Made by a program: the position numbers and the translations under genes. 64,000 nt of DNA, from assembly GCA_002293145.1 (NCBI GenBank), contig DBCO01000010.1, forward strand, positions 136,697 through 200,696, written 5' to 3'. The DNA is from Akkermansiaceae bacterium UBA956. Lineage in GTDB: Bacteria; Verrucomicrobiota; Verrucomicrobiia; Verrucomicrobiales; Akkermansiaceae. Shown in pieces: positions 8,510 to 18,400 of the stretch. Each line of letters starts with the position of its first letter. The first letter of the stretch is position 1. The notes beneath the pieces were generated by a model. That model saw only the letters and a program-made list of their open reading frames with translations, had not been told where the DNA came from and searched no databases.

Positions 8510-9756
8510 TGGGGAAAATCGATCCAAAGTTGTTGTGGTTTGGATGATACACTTGCGATCGAATCTGCAAAAAGCTTTTTTTGCGTAAGCTTCCAAAATT
8601 GAAAAAACCCACCACTAGCAAACTGCCGTATCTGCAAATCCTCAGGGCGGTCGATAAGAATCAGTCGAATGCCGGCGTCAACAAGGGAAGCGTGAAGTGC
8701 AGGTAGCGAGTCATTTAGTGGGCCGACATCCGGACGAAGAGTTACCACTTGTTGGAGATTATGAAATTTGGCCCATTGCAGAATCATGTTCACATGAGCG
8801 ACTTTCGTTTCGACTCTCGTCGAGACTTGCCAATGCTGCTCGGCGCGAATGCCGGCATCGTGGAGTGCGGCGGAGATCCAATCTATTTTTGAGTTAGGAA
8901 AAGCATGGTTTTTCCAACTATCAACATCTGCTGTCACGAGGACAGTCGAGAACACATGCTTTGCTAGTGGTGAATTTTCCACCGCGAGATCTTCTTCATG
9001 AATCCACAGCCCGTCGCCATCTGATAGCGTCAGCGTATCAACTTGCTCATTAGTGCAGGTCATTGGTGATTTACCCACCAGCTCCGGCGGTAGCGACTGC
9101 GGGTTTTCAAACGCTGCCAGACCATTCGAAAGGGACGAGATCTGCTCTGGATCCATGTATTTTTCCAGATTACTACGGCGTGCAAGGTAGGTTTTTCCGG
9201 GCGTCTGTAAACCTGCAACCCAACGCCATGACAAGGTGTTAGATGCCGGATCACCATCGAGCAGATGGCGAAAAAAGAATGCCGCGCCCGCCTGCCATGG
9301 CAGGCGGGCTTCGTGCACCCACCATGCGGCAAACCACATCCTGGCGTGATTGTGAAGGTAACCGGTAGTCACTAGTTCGCGGATGAAATGATCGATTATG
9401 GCGTTGCCGGATTGCGCATTCTCGATGCTGCGGAAAACTAGGCTATCATGAATTCCACTAAGGCTTTTCAGGTAATCACTCCAGACCTGCGGACGCAGCG
9501 CGAGCCACGATTTCCAGTACCGCCGCCAATAGACTTCTTGAATAAATTTTTGCACTCGTCCAAACGGATGATCGCGCAGAACTGCTTCAACTACTTCCTG
9601 CTCGGTGATCAAGCGGTGGCGAATCGCGGGCGACAGGCGTGATACCGATGCGTGGCCAGGTTTTACGTGATTTCGATCGCGGGCATAGAGGGCAGCGAGG
9701 GGAATAAATCCACCCAGCTGAGTTAGCGCTTCGATGCGAGAGGATGGGAAGATCAT
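8506..9756 (-). CDS. FAD-binding photolyase/cryptochrome-like protein with FAD domain first
   Basis: The first 240 residues are the helical FAD-binding domain of photolyases, with the family stretch AAFFFRHLLDGDPASNTLSW and WRWVAGLQTPGKTYLA. The usual N-terminal antenna domain is missing. Instead a C-terminal alpha/beta region (from about residue 260) begins GLWIHEEDLAVENSPL, reminiscent of the WFRRDLRLxDNPAL start of classical photolyases, and ends in an alternating strand-helix pattern. The order therefore looks permuted. I chose ATG 9756 (MIFPSSRIEALTQL) because relatives begin that way; an in-frame ATG at 9810 that overlaps the upstream stop as TAATG is the alternative. First gene of a five-gene operon; DNA repair or blue-light sensing is likely, but unproven. 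Confidence 0.85.
   Translation of the reverse strand: MIFPSSRIEALTQLGGFIPLAALYARDRNHVKPGHASVSRLSPAIRHRLITEQEVVEAVLRDHPFGRVQKFIQEVYWRRYWKSWLALRPQVWSDYLKSLSGIHDSLVFRSIENAQSGNAIIDHFIRELVTTGYLHNHARMWFAAWWVHEARLPWQAGAAFFFRHLLDGDPASNTLSWRWVAGLQTPGKTYLARRSNLEKYMDPEQISSLSNGLAAFENPQSLPPELVGKSPMTCTNEQVDTLTLSDGDGLWIHEEDLAVENSPLAKHVFSTVLVTADVDSWKNHAFPNSKIDWISAALHDAGIRAEQHWQVSTRVETKVAHVNMILQWAKFHNLQQVVTLRPDVGPLNDSLPALHASLVDAGIRLILIDRPEDLQIRQFASGGFFQFWKLTQKKLFADSIASVSSKPQQLWIDFPQ
9286..9309. repeat. Perfect 24-base palindrome inside the photolyase-like gene
   Basis: The 12-mer GCCCGCCTGCCA is followed immediately by its exact reverse complement. On the minus strand it encodes part of EARLPWQAGAAF, a conserved stretch of the family, so it may have arisen by codon choice, or it may be a small REP-like palindrome. 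It is the longest perfect palindrome I noticed in the window. Confidence 0.7.
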
Positions 9757-9809
9757 AGCTGAATATAGCGTAATATAACTAGCAAACGGCACCGCGCAAG
9801 TGATAATCA

Positions 9810-10198
9810 TTACCGGAGATTCGCTAGGAAATCATTCGCTATTTTTCGATGGCTATCTTGTTTCTCGACGGTCTGTTTCGCCCAATTTCGAGCCATCATC
9901 GAGAGTCGTGGGTTTTTAAGCTTGGATTCAACCAGGAAGTGCAATGGATCGAAAAAGAGTGGATCCTTGCCTGTCGCGGTGCGGTGACAGGTAAGGGATT
10001 GAATTTTTAGAGCGAAACTCGTGCGGTTATCAAAATCTGCAGTGCGAACAAACCGAACGATGTCATGCCACACCAACAGTCCATCACTCGCAAAAAATCA
10101 GATGTTTTTCCGCTAGGTGCTTTTTGAAGCAAGACTCCGGTATGCAGCCATGATCGAGTGATATCTCCATTCGCCCCTTCCACCTTATTGTTGCTCAC
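9810..10198 (-). pseudogene. Decayed gene of unknown family (frameshift, probable upstream nonsense codon)
   Basis: Two overlapping minus-strand frames read as one protein if a single base is changed in the run of six A/T near 10090: the first gives SNNKVEGANGDITRSWLHTG and ends in PSGKTSDF, the second continues FASDGLLVWHDIVRFVRTADF to DFLANLR and a stop at 9812-9810. Upstream, the first frame also reads NPDWEFLRD, a TGA, then LHKVFVSNNK, which looks like the same protein with a nonsense codon, reaching to about 10240 just after the glucosidase stop. No start codon or family was recognised. It may be the remnant of a gene that followed the glucosidase. Confidence 0.45.
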
Positions 10199-10246
10199 AA
10201 AAACTTTGTGTAGTCAGTCTCTTAGGAATTCCCAATCCGGGTTAGT

Positions 10247-12916
10247 TCATCCATTCAGCAATTTTTCACGACGTTCGCGCACGAGACGGACCACGAGTGA
10301 AGTCCAACCTGTCTGGTGCGATGCGCCAAGGCCTTCACCTGTTTCAGCATGGAAATATTCGTGAAATAGCAGCAAGTCTTGCCAATGCGGCACGTCGGAG
10401 TAACGCGTTGCATCACCGAAGCACGGACGATAGCCTGATTCGTTAGGAACAAACAATTTGATCAAGCGATCACACAAATCGACGGCTACTTCGAGCAATG
10501 TTTTTTCTTCGCCCGATCCTGTTGGATACTCGATCAGAAATGAATCACCATAGAAGTAGTAGTAGCGCTCGAGTGCCTCGATAATTAAAAAATTCGTCGG
10601 AAACCAAATCGGTCCACGCCAATTCGAATTGCCGCCAAACATATCGGTGTTTGATTCACCTGGTGTGTAGCGCACTTCATTGCGCATGCCGCTATGCTCA
10701 AACACAAAGGGTTGCTCCTCGTGGACTTTACTCATCGAACGAATGCCAAACGGTGAAAGAAACTCTTTGGGATCAAGCATGCGTGCTAAAGTCTTACGCA
10801 GTCGATTTTCTGTCGGCAATGCAAGCAGGCAACGTCCTGGGTTTTTCGAACTTTGGGCGCGACGAACTTTAATGTACTTCAGCAAATCCGGACGATTGGT
10901 GAGAAACCAGTCGAGCCGCTTGCGGAATCCAGGCAAGGCATCGATGGTTTTTTGCTTCAATACCGTGACTGCACAGAGCGGCAGGAGACCCACTAGCGAG
11001 CGAATCCGCAACGGAATCGGTGACTCTTGGTTGATGATCAATTGATCGTAGTAGAAGCCATCTTCTTCATCCCACAGGCCACTGCCACCGAGGCTATTGA
11101 TCGCATCCGTGATGTTGACGTAGTGTTCGAAAAACTTTGATGCAATGTCTTCGTATGCGGGCTTTTCTAACGCAAGTTCTAACGAAATTGATAGCATAGT
11201 AAGGCAATACGATGCCATCCACGCGGTGCCATCGGCTTGATGCAAGTGGCCACCGCCGGGTAAGGAATGGGAGCGATCAAAGACTCCAATGTTATCCAGG
11301 CCAAGGAAACCTCCGCCAAAAACGTGTCGTCCTTCCGCATCCTTGCGGTTCACCCACCACGTGAAATTGATCAGCAATTTTTGAAATGCTCGCTCCAAAA
11401 ACAACAAGTCGCGTTGGCCCTTGCTATCGGATATTTTGTAAACACGCCAGACGGCCCACGCATGTACGGGTGGATTCACATCAGAGAAATTCCACTCGTA
11501 GGCAGGCAGCTGGCCGTTCGGATGCATGTACCATTCGCGCAAAAGCAGTAACAATTGATCCTTCGCAAAATCGGGATCGATCGCCGCAAAGGGAATCATG
11601 TGAAACGCGGTATCCCATGCGGCGAACCACGGGTATTCCCACTTGTCAGGCATCGAGAGAATATCACGCGCGAAAAAATGTTGCCAATCCGCGTTACGAC
11701 CTTTCAACCGACGCTCCGTTGGCGGTGGTCCATTCGGGTCGCCCTTCAGCCAATCGTCGACTACGTAGTGGAAAAATTGCTTTGTCCACAGCAGACCTGC
11801 ATAGCCTTGGCGGCAAATCATGCGCTCGGCATCGGGGATATGCGTGGGAATCACCGCTTGATAAAATTCATCACACTCGGCGATGCGTTCGCTCATGGTT
11901 TGCTCAAAGTCATTCAAGCCCTCGAGGCCATTGTCTTCTTTGATGGCATGCAGTCGGCAACGTATCGTCACGCTCGCTCCAGCTGGCACTTCAAAGACCA
12001 AATAGGCCGCGGCCTTGGTCCCGTTCTGCGCGGGATTTACAGCTGATGACTCATCCTTAATAATATAACGATGAAACGCATCTTTCACGTAGGGTGTTAG
12101 ATTTTCCTGGCCCCACAATGCTTGGCAGTTGCTTTCATTTTCCGTGAACAACCACACGCACTTTACGCTTGGATCATCCGATGCCGCATAAAAGCGGTAT
12201 GCATCAATGTTTCCGCGACTGACCAGTAGGCGATCATTTTCTAACAAAATATTTGGTTTGCTCAAGGGGGCCTCACGCTCATTGCCCCAGGCCCATGTAT
12301 TTCGAAACCACAAACTTGGCAACACGTGGATCGGCGCAGCATCTGGTCCGTGATTGGTGATGGTCAATTTCCACAACAAGTCTTCAGGGCTGCGTTTCGC
12401 TACCTCCTGAATGATATCAAAATAGCGGCCTTCGGCAAACACCCCCATATCAGCAATTTCGAGCTCTGGACCTTCGCGCCCCAGCTTTTGATTTTCCTGA
12501 ATGATCGCAGCATACGGATAAGCTGTTTGTGGATACTTGTAGAGTGCTTTGGTGTAGGAATGCGTCGGAGTGGCATCGATATAGTAATAACATTCCTTTA
12601 CGTCTTCGCCATGATTGCCCTCATTGCCTCCCAATCCGAACAAGCGCTCTTTGAGAATGCTGTCCTTACCATTCCACAGAGCAGGGGCAAAGCAGAGTTG
12701 TCCTTTGCGATCGCTCCATCCCTGCAAACCATCTTCGCCCCAGCGATAGGCGCGCAAGCGAGCGTGATCGTGGGTGAGTGTCGCCCAACTATTTCCATGA
12801 TCGGAATCATCCTCGCGCACCGTTCCCCACTGCCGCTCACTGAGATACGATCCCCAGCGCTTCCAGTTCTTGGTGCGCTCGCGATCTTCTTGCAGTCTCT
12901 GCTGTTCCCTCGTCAT
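10247..12916 (-). CDS. GH63-type glucosidase (MGH1-like glycoside hydrolase)
   Basis: A protein of about 889 residues starting MTREQQRLQEDRERTKNW, followed by WGSYLSERQWGTVREDDS, an N-terminal motif characteristic of the large bacterial MGH1-like/GH63 glucosidases. The C-terminal half is the (alpha/alpha)6-barrel catalytic domain: FARDILSMPDKWEYPWFAAW with the AWD of the active site, WVNRKDAEGRHVFGGGFLGL, and GNSNWRGPIWFPTNFL near the end. GH63 enzymes remove alpha-linked glucose or act on mannosyl- or glucosylglycerate; the exact substrate is not visible. There is no signal peptide, so it is probably cytoplasmic. The frame is open 21 codons upstream, but family homology begins at ATG 12916. 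Confidence 0.9.
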   Translation of the reverse strand: MTREQQRLQEDRERTKNWKRWGSYLSERQWGTVREDDSDHGNSWATLTHDHARLRAYRWGEDGLQGWSDRKGQLCFAPALWNGKDSILKERLFGLGGNEGNHGEDVKECYYYIDATPTHSYTKALYKYPQTAYPYAAIIQENQKLGREGPELEIADMGVFAEGRYFDIIQEVAKRSPEDLLWKLTITNHGPDAAPIHVLPSLWFRNTWAWGNEREAPLSKPNILLENDRLLVSRGNIDAYRFYAASDDPSVKCVWLFTENESNCQALWGQENLTPYVKDAFHRYIIKDESSAVNPAQNGTKAAAYLVFEVPAGASVTIRCRLHAIKEDNGLEGLNDFEQTMSERIAECDEFYQAVIPTHIPDAERMICRQGYAGLLWTKQFFHYVVDDWLKGDPNGPPPTERRLKGRNADWQHFFARDILSMPDKWEYPWFAAWDTAFHMIPFAAIDPDFAKDQLLLLLREWYMHPNGQLPAYEWNFSDVNPPVHAWAVWRVYKISDSKGQRDLLFLERAFQKLLINFTWWVNRKDAEGRHVFGGGFLGLDNIGVFDRSHSLPGGGHLHQADGTAWMASYCLTMLSISLELALEKPAYEDIASKFFEHYVNITDAINSLGGSGLWDEEDGFYYDQLIINQESPIPLRIRSLVGLLPLCAVTVLKQKTIDALPGFRKRLDWFLTNRPDLLKYIKVRRAQSSKNPGRCLLALPTENRLRKTLARMLDPKEFLSPFGIRSMSKVHEEQPFVFEHSGMRNEVRYTPGESNTDMFGGNSNWRGPIWFPTNFLIIEALERYYYFYGDSFLIEYPTGSGEEKTLLEVAVDLCDRLIKLFVPNESGYRPCFGDATRYSDVPHWQDLLLFHEYFHAETGEGLGASHQTGWTSLVVRLVRERREKLLNG

Positions 12917-13170
12917 CTGCCCAATGGTAAGCAGAAAGCGTGCAGATTTGTCGAGAAGCGACGGAAAAAAATTGATCACTTAGTTCAGCGCATACTACCA
13001 AAACTGATAGATGGCGAAATGCCATTCAGCGCACTAATCTGCTTCGCTGGGATTGACGGCTAGGCATGTACATTTCTCGGCTTGCGTCATGGAACTGGAG
13101 AAGGAATTTCCGTTGCGCTATTGGATCAATCTGGGGCATAGTGCGGATCGGCGTGAGCGTGTGGAAGGGT

Positions 13171-13443
13171 ATGACCCTTCTAGAATTGTCAAAGGTTTCC
13201 GCATGGAAGTTTTTTAAGAGTATCGGATTACTTCTTATTTCATTGGCGGCGATGGTCATTGGTGCCTGTCGCTCGCAGCCACCTCTGAATGAGGACGCGA
13301 TTCTAATTGTTCTTACATGGGTGGTGGCAGTTGGCGGATTGCTTTTTGTTTCTTGCACTACCATACTTTTTCACGATCCCCACACCCAAGTGCGACTCCT
13401 GCAAGGTGAGAACAACGCGATTCAGAGACCTGTCATACGATAA
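13171..13443 (+). CDS. Small two-helix membrane protein, STM3941-like N-terminal half
   Basis: Ninety residues from an ATG at 13171 preceded by GGAAGG: a basic start (LELSKVSAWKFFKS), one hydrophobic helix, a short polar loop (RSQPPLNEDA), a second helix and a tail HDPHTQVRLLQG. This matches the beginning of STM3941-like membrane proteins, which are normally about twice as long; no continuation was found in 13444-13609. It may be a truncated copy or a chance frame between two minus-strand genes. Confidence 0.35.
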   Translation: MTLLELSKVSAWKFFKSIGLLLISLAAMVIGACRSQPPLNEDAILIVLTWVVAVGGLLFVSCTTILFHDPHTQVRLLQGENNAIQRPVIR

Positions 13444-13609
13444 CGAAGAATGGAAAGTTACAATATGCCCAGGTTACCGTGAGTGATGGATGCACCAGTC
13501 ATTTGGTGGTGATCCCGATTCGTAAAATGACGACAAGAAGATATGGAAACGCGATTCATCGCCATGAAGAGGCGCTACATGGATCGTCACGGGTAATGGG
13601 AATCTGTCC

Positions 13610-15289
13610 TTACTTCACCGCTTTAGCCCAGGAATCCTTGAGTCCGACGCTGCGGTTAAAGACGGCTTTTTGACCAGGGAGGTGATCTTTGGCATCGGCG
13701 ACGAAGTAGCCGGTGCGCTCGAATTGGCAGAATGCGCCTGCCTCCATGGTGGCGAGGTCGGGCTCGATTTTGGCTTTGAGGATGCTGAGCGAATCGGGGT
13801 TGAGCGCGCTGAGGAAGCCTTCTTCTTGGTCATCGGGATTCTCGACGAGGAATAGGCGATCATAGAGGCGGACTTCGGCATCGTGGCCAGTGGCAGCGTC
13901 CACCCAGTGGATGGCGGCGCGGCACTCGACACCCTCGGGTGCATTAGCACCTGCGGTGCCTTTGAGTAGCTCGCAGCGGACTTCAGTGACGTGGCCGTCG
14001 GCATTTTTCCCGAAGGAGAGGCATTTCATGATGTCGCCACCGCGCAATCGCACATGGCGACCGGGGCCGAGACGGTAGAATTTTTTCGGCGGATCTTCGA
14101 GGAAATCGTCTTGCTCGATCCAGATCTCACGACCGTGGGAAAGTCTGCGGGTACCCCACTCAGTGCGCTCGGGATGCTCTTGTACCTCGGCATCGACACG
14201 CTCATCGGCCGCGACATTTTCTAACACTACCTTCAAGGGATGAAGCACGGCCATACGGCGAGGTGCCTCGCGATTGAGGTAGCTCCGCACCTCAAATTCT
14301 AACAGATCGACGGAGGTGGTGCCGTTGAATTTGGTGATGCCGATGCGTTTGCAGAAATTGCGGATGGCCTCGGCGGGGTAGCCACGACGGCGCAAACCGG
14401 AGATCGTCGGGATGCGTGGATCGTCCCAACCGCTGACGAGGCCTTCTTTGACCAATTGCAGCAGCTTGCGCTTGCTCATCACAGTGTAGGTGAGGTTGAG
14501 ACGAGCAAATTCGATCTGGCGCGGCTTGGCGGGCACGGGGCAATTTTCAATGACCCAATCGTAGAGCGGACGGTGATTTTCAAACTCCAAGGTGCAGAGC
14601 GAGTGGGTGATGTGCTCGAGGGCATCTTCTAACGGATGTGCGTAATCGTACATCGGGTAAATGCACCAAGCATCACCGGTGTTGTGGTGATGGGCGCGCA
14701 TGATCCGATAGACCACGGGATCGCGTAGGTTCATATTGGAGGAAGCGAGATCGATTTTGGCGCGCAGGACCATGGCACCATCGGGAAATTCTCCCGCGCG
14801 CATGCGGCGAAAAAGATCGAGGTTTTCGGAGGTTGGGCGCTCACGCCAGGGCGAAGGTGTGCCGGGCACATTGAGATTGCCGCGGGTCTCTCGCATTTGT
14901 TCGTGCGTTTGCTCATCGACATAGGCGAGTCCTTTTTCGATCAGTGAGATGGCGCAATCGAAGTAAAATTCAAAGTAGTCACTGGCAAAATGCAGCGCAT
15001 CCCACTCGAAGCCGAGCCATTTCACGTCCTCGCGAATACTCTCGACGTATTCGACTTCTTCCTTCGAGGGATTGGTGTCATCGAAGCGTAGGTGGCACTT
15101 CGCTCCTACGCCGCGATTTTCCAACGCGATACCAAAGTTCAAACAGATCGACTTGGCGTGGCCGATGTGGAGGTAACCGTTCGGCTCCGGCGGAAATCGG
15201 GTGATGATGCTCTGATGTTTGCCCGTGGCAAGATCATTGGCGATGATATCACGAATGAAGTCAGATTTGGTTTCGTCGGCGTCGGACAT
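13610..15289 (-). CDS. glnS: Glutaminyl-tRNA synthetase
   Basis: A 559-residue class I synthetase, the normal length. The N-terminus reads SIITRFPPEPNGYLHIGHAK, containing the HIGH nucleotide-binding motif near residue 41. The KMSKS-type loop is VMSKRKLLQLV near residue 272. A C-terminal anticodon-binding beta-barrel follows (LSHGREIWIEQDDF) and the protein ends in NRSVGLKDSWAKAVK, as in bacterial GlnRS. It charges tRNA-Gln directly. The start is ATG 15289. Its promoter must lie in the divergent region shared with the gene at 15481. Confidence 0.97.
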   Translation of the reverse strand: MSDADETKSDFIRDIIANDLATGKHQSIITRFPPEPNGYLHIGHAKSICLNFGIALENRGVGAKCHLRFDDTNPSKEEVEYVESIREDVKWLGFEWDALHFASDYFEFYFDCAISLIEKGLAYVDEQTHEQMRETRGNLNVPGTPSPWRERPTSENLDLFRRMRAGEFPDGAMVLRAKIDLASSNMNLRDPVVYRIMRAHHHNTGDAWCIYPMYDYAHPLEDALEHITHSLCTLEFENHRPLYDWVIENCPVPAKPRQIEFARLNLTYTVMSKRKLLQLVKEGLVSGWDDPRIPTISGLRRRGYPAEAIRNFCKRIGITKFNGTTSVDLLEFEVRSYLNREAPRRMAVLHPLKVVLENVAADERVDAEVQEHPERTEWGTRRLSHGREIWIEQDDFLEDPPKKFYRLGPGRHVRLRGGDIMKCLSFGKNADGHVTEVRCELLKGTAGANAPEGVECRAAIHWVDAATGHDAEVRLYDRLFLVENPDDQEEGFLSALNPDSLSILKAKIEPDLATMEAGAFCQFERTGYFVADAKDHLPGQKAVFNRSVGLKDSWAKAVK

Positions 15290-15425
15290 AGAAAAATTCG
15301 GAGTAGTGCCAGAGTGGCGTGGAGCACGATAGTGCTGAATCCGTCTCTTGAAAAGAATTTTCCCGATAGCATCGCGCGGATTAGGAATCCTTTCTTTTTT
15401 TGCATGCAGTCACAAAAACATCTTG

Positions 15426-15441
15426 CGATGTGATTACATCG
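15426..15441. promoter_or_regulatory. Short palindrome CGATGT-gatt-ACATCG in a divergent intergenic region
   Basis: A 6+6 inverted repeat with a 4-base spacer sits 40 bases upstream of the orphan cassette-A-like gene, in the 190-base region it shares with glnS. The position and symmetry would suit an operator. Nothing further supports regulatory use. Confidence 0.25.
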
Positions 15442-15480
15442 TATGATATTACTCCATCACAAACCAAAGCAACCTTTCTT

Positions 15481-18400
15481 ATGAAAAATCTTCCCAAAGC
15501 TCCCCGGGGATTCACCTTGGTGATCACGATTTCCCTGCTAGTGCTTTTGACTATGGTGGCTATAGGCGTGCTCTCGCTGAGCTCTGTGACCTTGCGTCAA
15601 TCCAGTTACCACAACGATTATGCCACGGCGCGCTCGAATGCGCGGATGTCCTTGATGCTCGCCCTTGGCGCCTTGCAGAAAGAAGCGGGCGCCGACACAA
15701 GGGTCACAGCGCGAGCTGACATTCTCGACAAAATCAATCCGCCGATTCTCGGTGTATGGAAAAGTTGGGAGGGGTCCGATCACACCCAGTCCGGTTCTTT
15801 TCAAGGCCGTCCCATTTCCCCCGGGAATTACAAATCTATGAAAAACCAGCGCTTTCTCCGCTGGCTAACCTCTCACTCCCCTGCGACTCCTGGCAACTCT
15901 GCCTCCCTGCCCGAAACCAAAATCTCGCCGCAGAGTGTGCCCCTCATCGGCGAATCCAGTGTGGGCAAAGGTGCAGACCGCAATCAGCTGCAAATCCACA
16001 TTCCGCCGAGCAACATCCGCGTCGATGCCTTAAAAAGCGACGGCTATGCATGGTATGTCAGCGGAGAAAATCAAAAAGCTAACATCCCCGCGCCCTACCA
16101 ACCCACCAACGATAACGCGGCTGGCTGGTCGGGCATCACCAAATCCCATGCCATCGCCGATCCCGAAGTTTTCCGCCTTGAGTCCCTCAACAGCAATCCG
16201 ACTCAAGTCGATAAAATTTCCTCGCTCGATCAAATCAACCTTATTGCAGACAAAGGCGAGGTCCTAGCCTCGAAGGAATTTTTCCACGATCTCAGCCCCT
16301 GGTCAAAGGGCTTGCTAACCAACACGGCGACAGGTGGCTGGCGCAAGGATCTCTCGATTTTTACTGAAAATTACGCCTCCGTCGGCAGCAGCTCCCTGCC
16401 TCTATTCCGCGCTACACCGACGCAAGATGTGCTGTGCTCGGTGCCTGCTGGGTCCAATACACGGGCAAGCAAATCCATGCTTTATCCGTGGGCGGCATAT
16501 CGTGGTAGCGGCAGTGAGATACCCATCTACCAATTCGGCGCAGTATGCTCGTGGGAAAACCTCAAGGAGTATGCTACGATGTACAAACGTCTCAGCGCTA
16601 CAGGCAATCGCATCCTTCTCTCGAACAGCACGCCGAACTCCTACGCCATTGACGATACCGCAAACACCTACAGCTTCATTCACAAAGTGCGAGCCATTCC
16701 GGTGATCGCCCGGATTCAGTGGGCATTCTCCCACTGGGCTGGGCCGGCGCCCACGAGTCCTACGACACCCGCTGGCAGCCTGCAGCCGCGACTTTTGCTT
16801 ACGCCAATCATCACGATGTGGAATCCCTACAATGTAGAAATCACCTCTTCTTCCGCTCTCAATTTCACCATTATCGCCCCCCTTCCCGCCGCATTAAAAT
16901 ACACGGTCAATGGTGCTACAACTACTGGCTATAATGCATTGACGGCAGGAGCTACGAATAATACTCCGGCACTGACAACCGCCAGTAATCTCAACTATAT
17001 CATTGCCACTGGGTTTTCTCTCAAGCCAGGAGAAACACGGGTCTTTAGTCCGCAATCCACCACTCCAGTAAGCATTACGGACACGAATCCATCGTTAAAT
17101 CCATTGCCATTGGCGGTTGGCTATCGCAGCAAAGGCGGTCATTTTTTTCCAGTATTGAATGCTCAAGGTCAGCCGATTGCTGCCCCAGCAAGCTCGACGA
17201 TCAAGGCAGACGCAAAATTTGATACCACTTACTCCGATGGCGCACTGGGAGTGGGCATCTATCTGGACATGAGCATCGGTGGACGCCGCCACCTCGTTTA
17301 CCGCATGGTCTATCCGCCCGCTGTCGCAGATAAAGTCTATCCGCCGCTCACACAGATGGCGCAGAGCACCTTGAGTGCCGCCGTATCGAATCCCACGCCG
17401 TTTATGTCCACGATGTTTGGTGCGCGCATGGCCAGTAATACACACATCGCCGCCAAGGGCTTTGTGCAGTCGAGCCCACTCGTTAACTACACCGCGATGG
17501 GTGGAAAAGACGTAGTCGAGAGCACCATCGGACGCGAATACAACGGAACGGGACATCCTGTGAATTCCCCCTTTGACTACAGCTTCATCAAGCACTCCGG
17601 AGCGGGTGATAGCTGGCTACCGAATTCGAGTGATACGACAGGGCGCGGATACATCGTCACTGGCTTCAACAAAGCAGATGGACTTTCGCGCTGCGTTATC
17701 GCTGAGTTACCCACTCGTCCGCTATCCTCCCTCGGCGAGCTGCAAAACTGGGATCTGCGTTATGAAAATCCGATTCCTCCCTTCGCGATCAACCTCATCG
17801 GCAATAGCGATGCCTCACCTCTGCTTCCGCCCAATGCCGTATTTAACAGCACCTCTAACGATGCCGTCAACCTCCAATACGATGACTCCTACTGCGCCAA
17901 TCACATTCTCTTCGACGATTGGTTCTTCTCCTCCATCGCGCCCAATCCGACCAACTTCGGCTCCGCCGGCAAATCCATGCAGGTCGTGTATCAAGAATTT
18001 GTCACAGGCACCACACCGCTGCAAAACCGCGCTTACCAAGCCATCCCTCAAGATCTTCAAAAGGCGGCCATTTCTGCCACCGAGGCCACCACTCTGTTCA
18101 ACAAAAATGTCCGCGATCGTAACGGCTGGAAAACCATCGCCTCGCGCCTCGAAGTCGAGGGCATGTTCAATGTCAACTCCACCTCAGAAACCGCCTGGCG
18201 CGCGCTGCTACGTCATGCTCGTCAACAAAAGACAGCATACATCGCCGAGAGTGGAGCCTCATGGTCGATCGCTACCTCGGGCAAGGAAGATTTCCCCCAC
18301 AGCCGATTCAGCATAGCGGGTGATGTCGAGGCTGGTCGCCAAGGCACGTCAGGCTCATTTCCTGAGTCCGCAGAATTCGCCGGCTACCGCAGCTTTGACG

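Noticed and set aside
15290..15480. Possible sigma70 promoter TTGCGA ... TATGAT upstream of the orphan cassette-A gene
   Set aside because: The spacing is only 13 bases, too short for a good promoter.
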